A stretch of 64,000 nt of DNA. Origin: JBMNIZ01 sp050951405 (GTDB lineage Bacteria > Bacillota > DULZ01). Positions 63,962 to 64,000 of this stretch are shown piece by piece. The stretch is taken from contig JBMNIZ010000004.1 in NCBI GenBank assembly GCA_050951405.1, forward strand, positions 5,254-69,253, given 5' to 3'. Position numbers and translations under genes: made by a program. A model generated the notes under the pieces. The model was given only the letters and a program-made list of their open reading frames with translations. It was not told where the DNA came from and searched no databases. Every line of letters starts with the position of its first letter. Within the stretch, counting starts at the first letter, position 1.

Positions 63962-64000
63962 TCAGTTTTTCAAAAGCTCTTCATTCAGCACTTTGCCCCG
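63962..64000 (-). CDS. C-terminal codons of an upstream gene (partial)
   Basis: Open frame entering from the window edge: RGKVLNEELLKN then TGA. In related genomes the gene before rplU is often the RNase E/G-type rng; twelve residues cannot prove it. Confidence 0.4.
   Translation of the reverse strand, partial: RGKVLNEELLKN

Overview
The window looks like a core chromosome segment of an anaerobic, spore-forming Firmicute of the Clostridia (Moorella / Desulfotomaculum / Carboxydothermus-like). Supporting points are the Bacillus/Clostridium-type order of housekeeping genes, a T-box in front of glyQS, sporulation genes (spoIIP, yqfC, yqfD, a Spo0B-like gene next to obgE), the Prp protease beside a ribosomal protein L27 that carries a cleavable N-terminus, and an archaeal-type (group III) chaperonin in the hsp70 operon. 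Nearly every chromosomal gene is on the minus strand. The exceptions are rpsT, one tiny membrane peptide and the transposases of three elements.

Layout from high to low coordinates, the direction of transcription. (1) 64000-60400: the last codons of an upstream gene, then rplU-prp-rpmA, a Spo0B-like gene, obgE and a small Cys-rich protein. (2) 60402-56057: an IS1182-family element that has duplicated the terminator hairpin it landed in, and that is itself split by an IS21-family element. (3) 55953-48682: yhbY, proB, proA, then a separate promoter for nadD-yqeK-rsfS-leuS. (4) 48625-43226: comEA, comEC, holA, rpsT (plus strand) and a small holin-like membrane protein. (5) 43126-36892: spoIIP, a YqxA-like peptide, murJ, lepA, hemW. 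(6) 36802-24743: a CIRCE/sigma-A-controlled heat-shock operon hrcA - group III chaperonin - grpE - dnaK - dnaJ - prmA - rsmE - mtaB - hit, then an ISNCY-type element, then rpsU. (7) 24702-9941: nfeD, floA, two unknown genes, thiN, yqfC, yqfD, phoH, pgpH, ybeY, dgkA, a DUF502 gene, cdd, era, mgtE (with its own promoter and a leader), yqzL, recO. (8) 9099-1: a DUF4342 gene, the glyQS T-box, an IS6-family element sitting between the T-box terminator and glyQ, then glyQ, glyS, ccpN, the PPDK regulatory protein and ppdK, which runs off the window.

Two themes stand out. First, mobile elements have landed at expression-control points: an IS between a T-box and its essential tRNA-synthetase genes, an IS just upstream of the -35 of the rpsU promoter, and an IS in an intrinsic terminator whose stem-loop is duplicated at both ends. 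Second, many housekeeping genes (ppdK, lepA, murJ, holA, yqeK, nadD, proB, yhbY, obgE and the Spo0B-like gene) are interrupted by single-base indels. Because obgE, holA and nadD are normally essential, I read most of these as sequence or assembly errors rather than gene decay. I give whole-gene spans and note the shifts.

I did not find a clearly new multi-gene system. The most unusual content is the group III chaperonin in a CIRCE-regulated operon, the IS-split T-box operon, a short open reading frame in the mgtE leader, and several unrecognised membrane or secreted proteins. No tRNA, rRNA, CRISPR array or prophage was seen.
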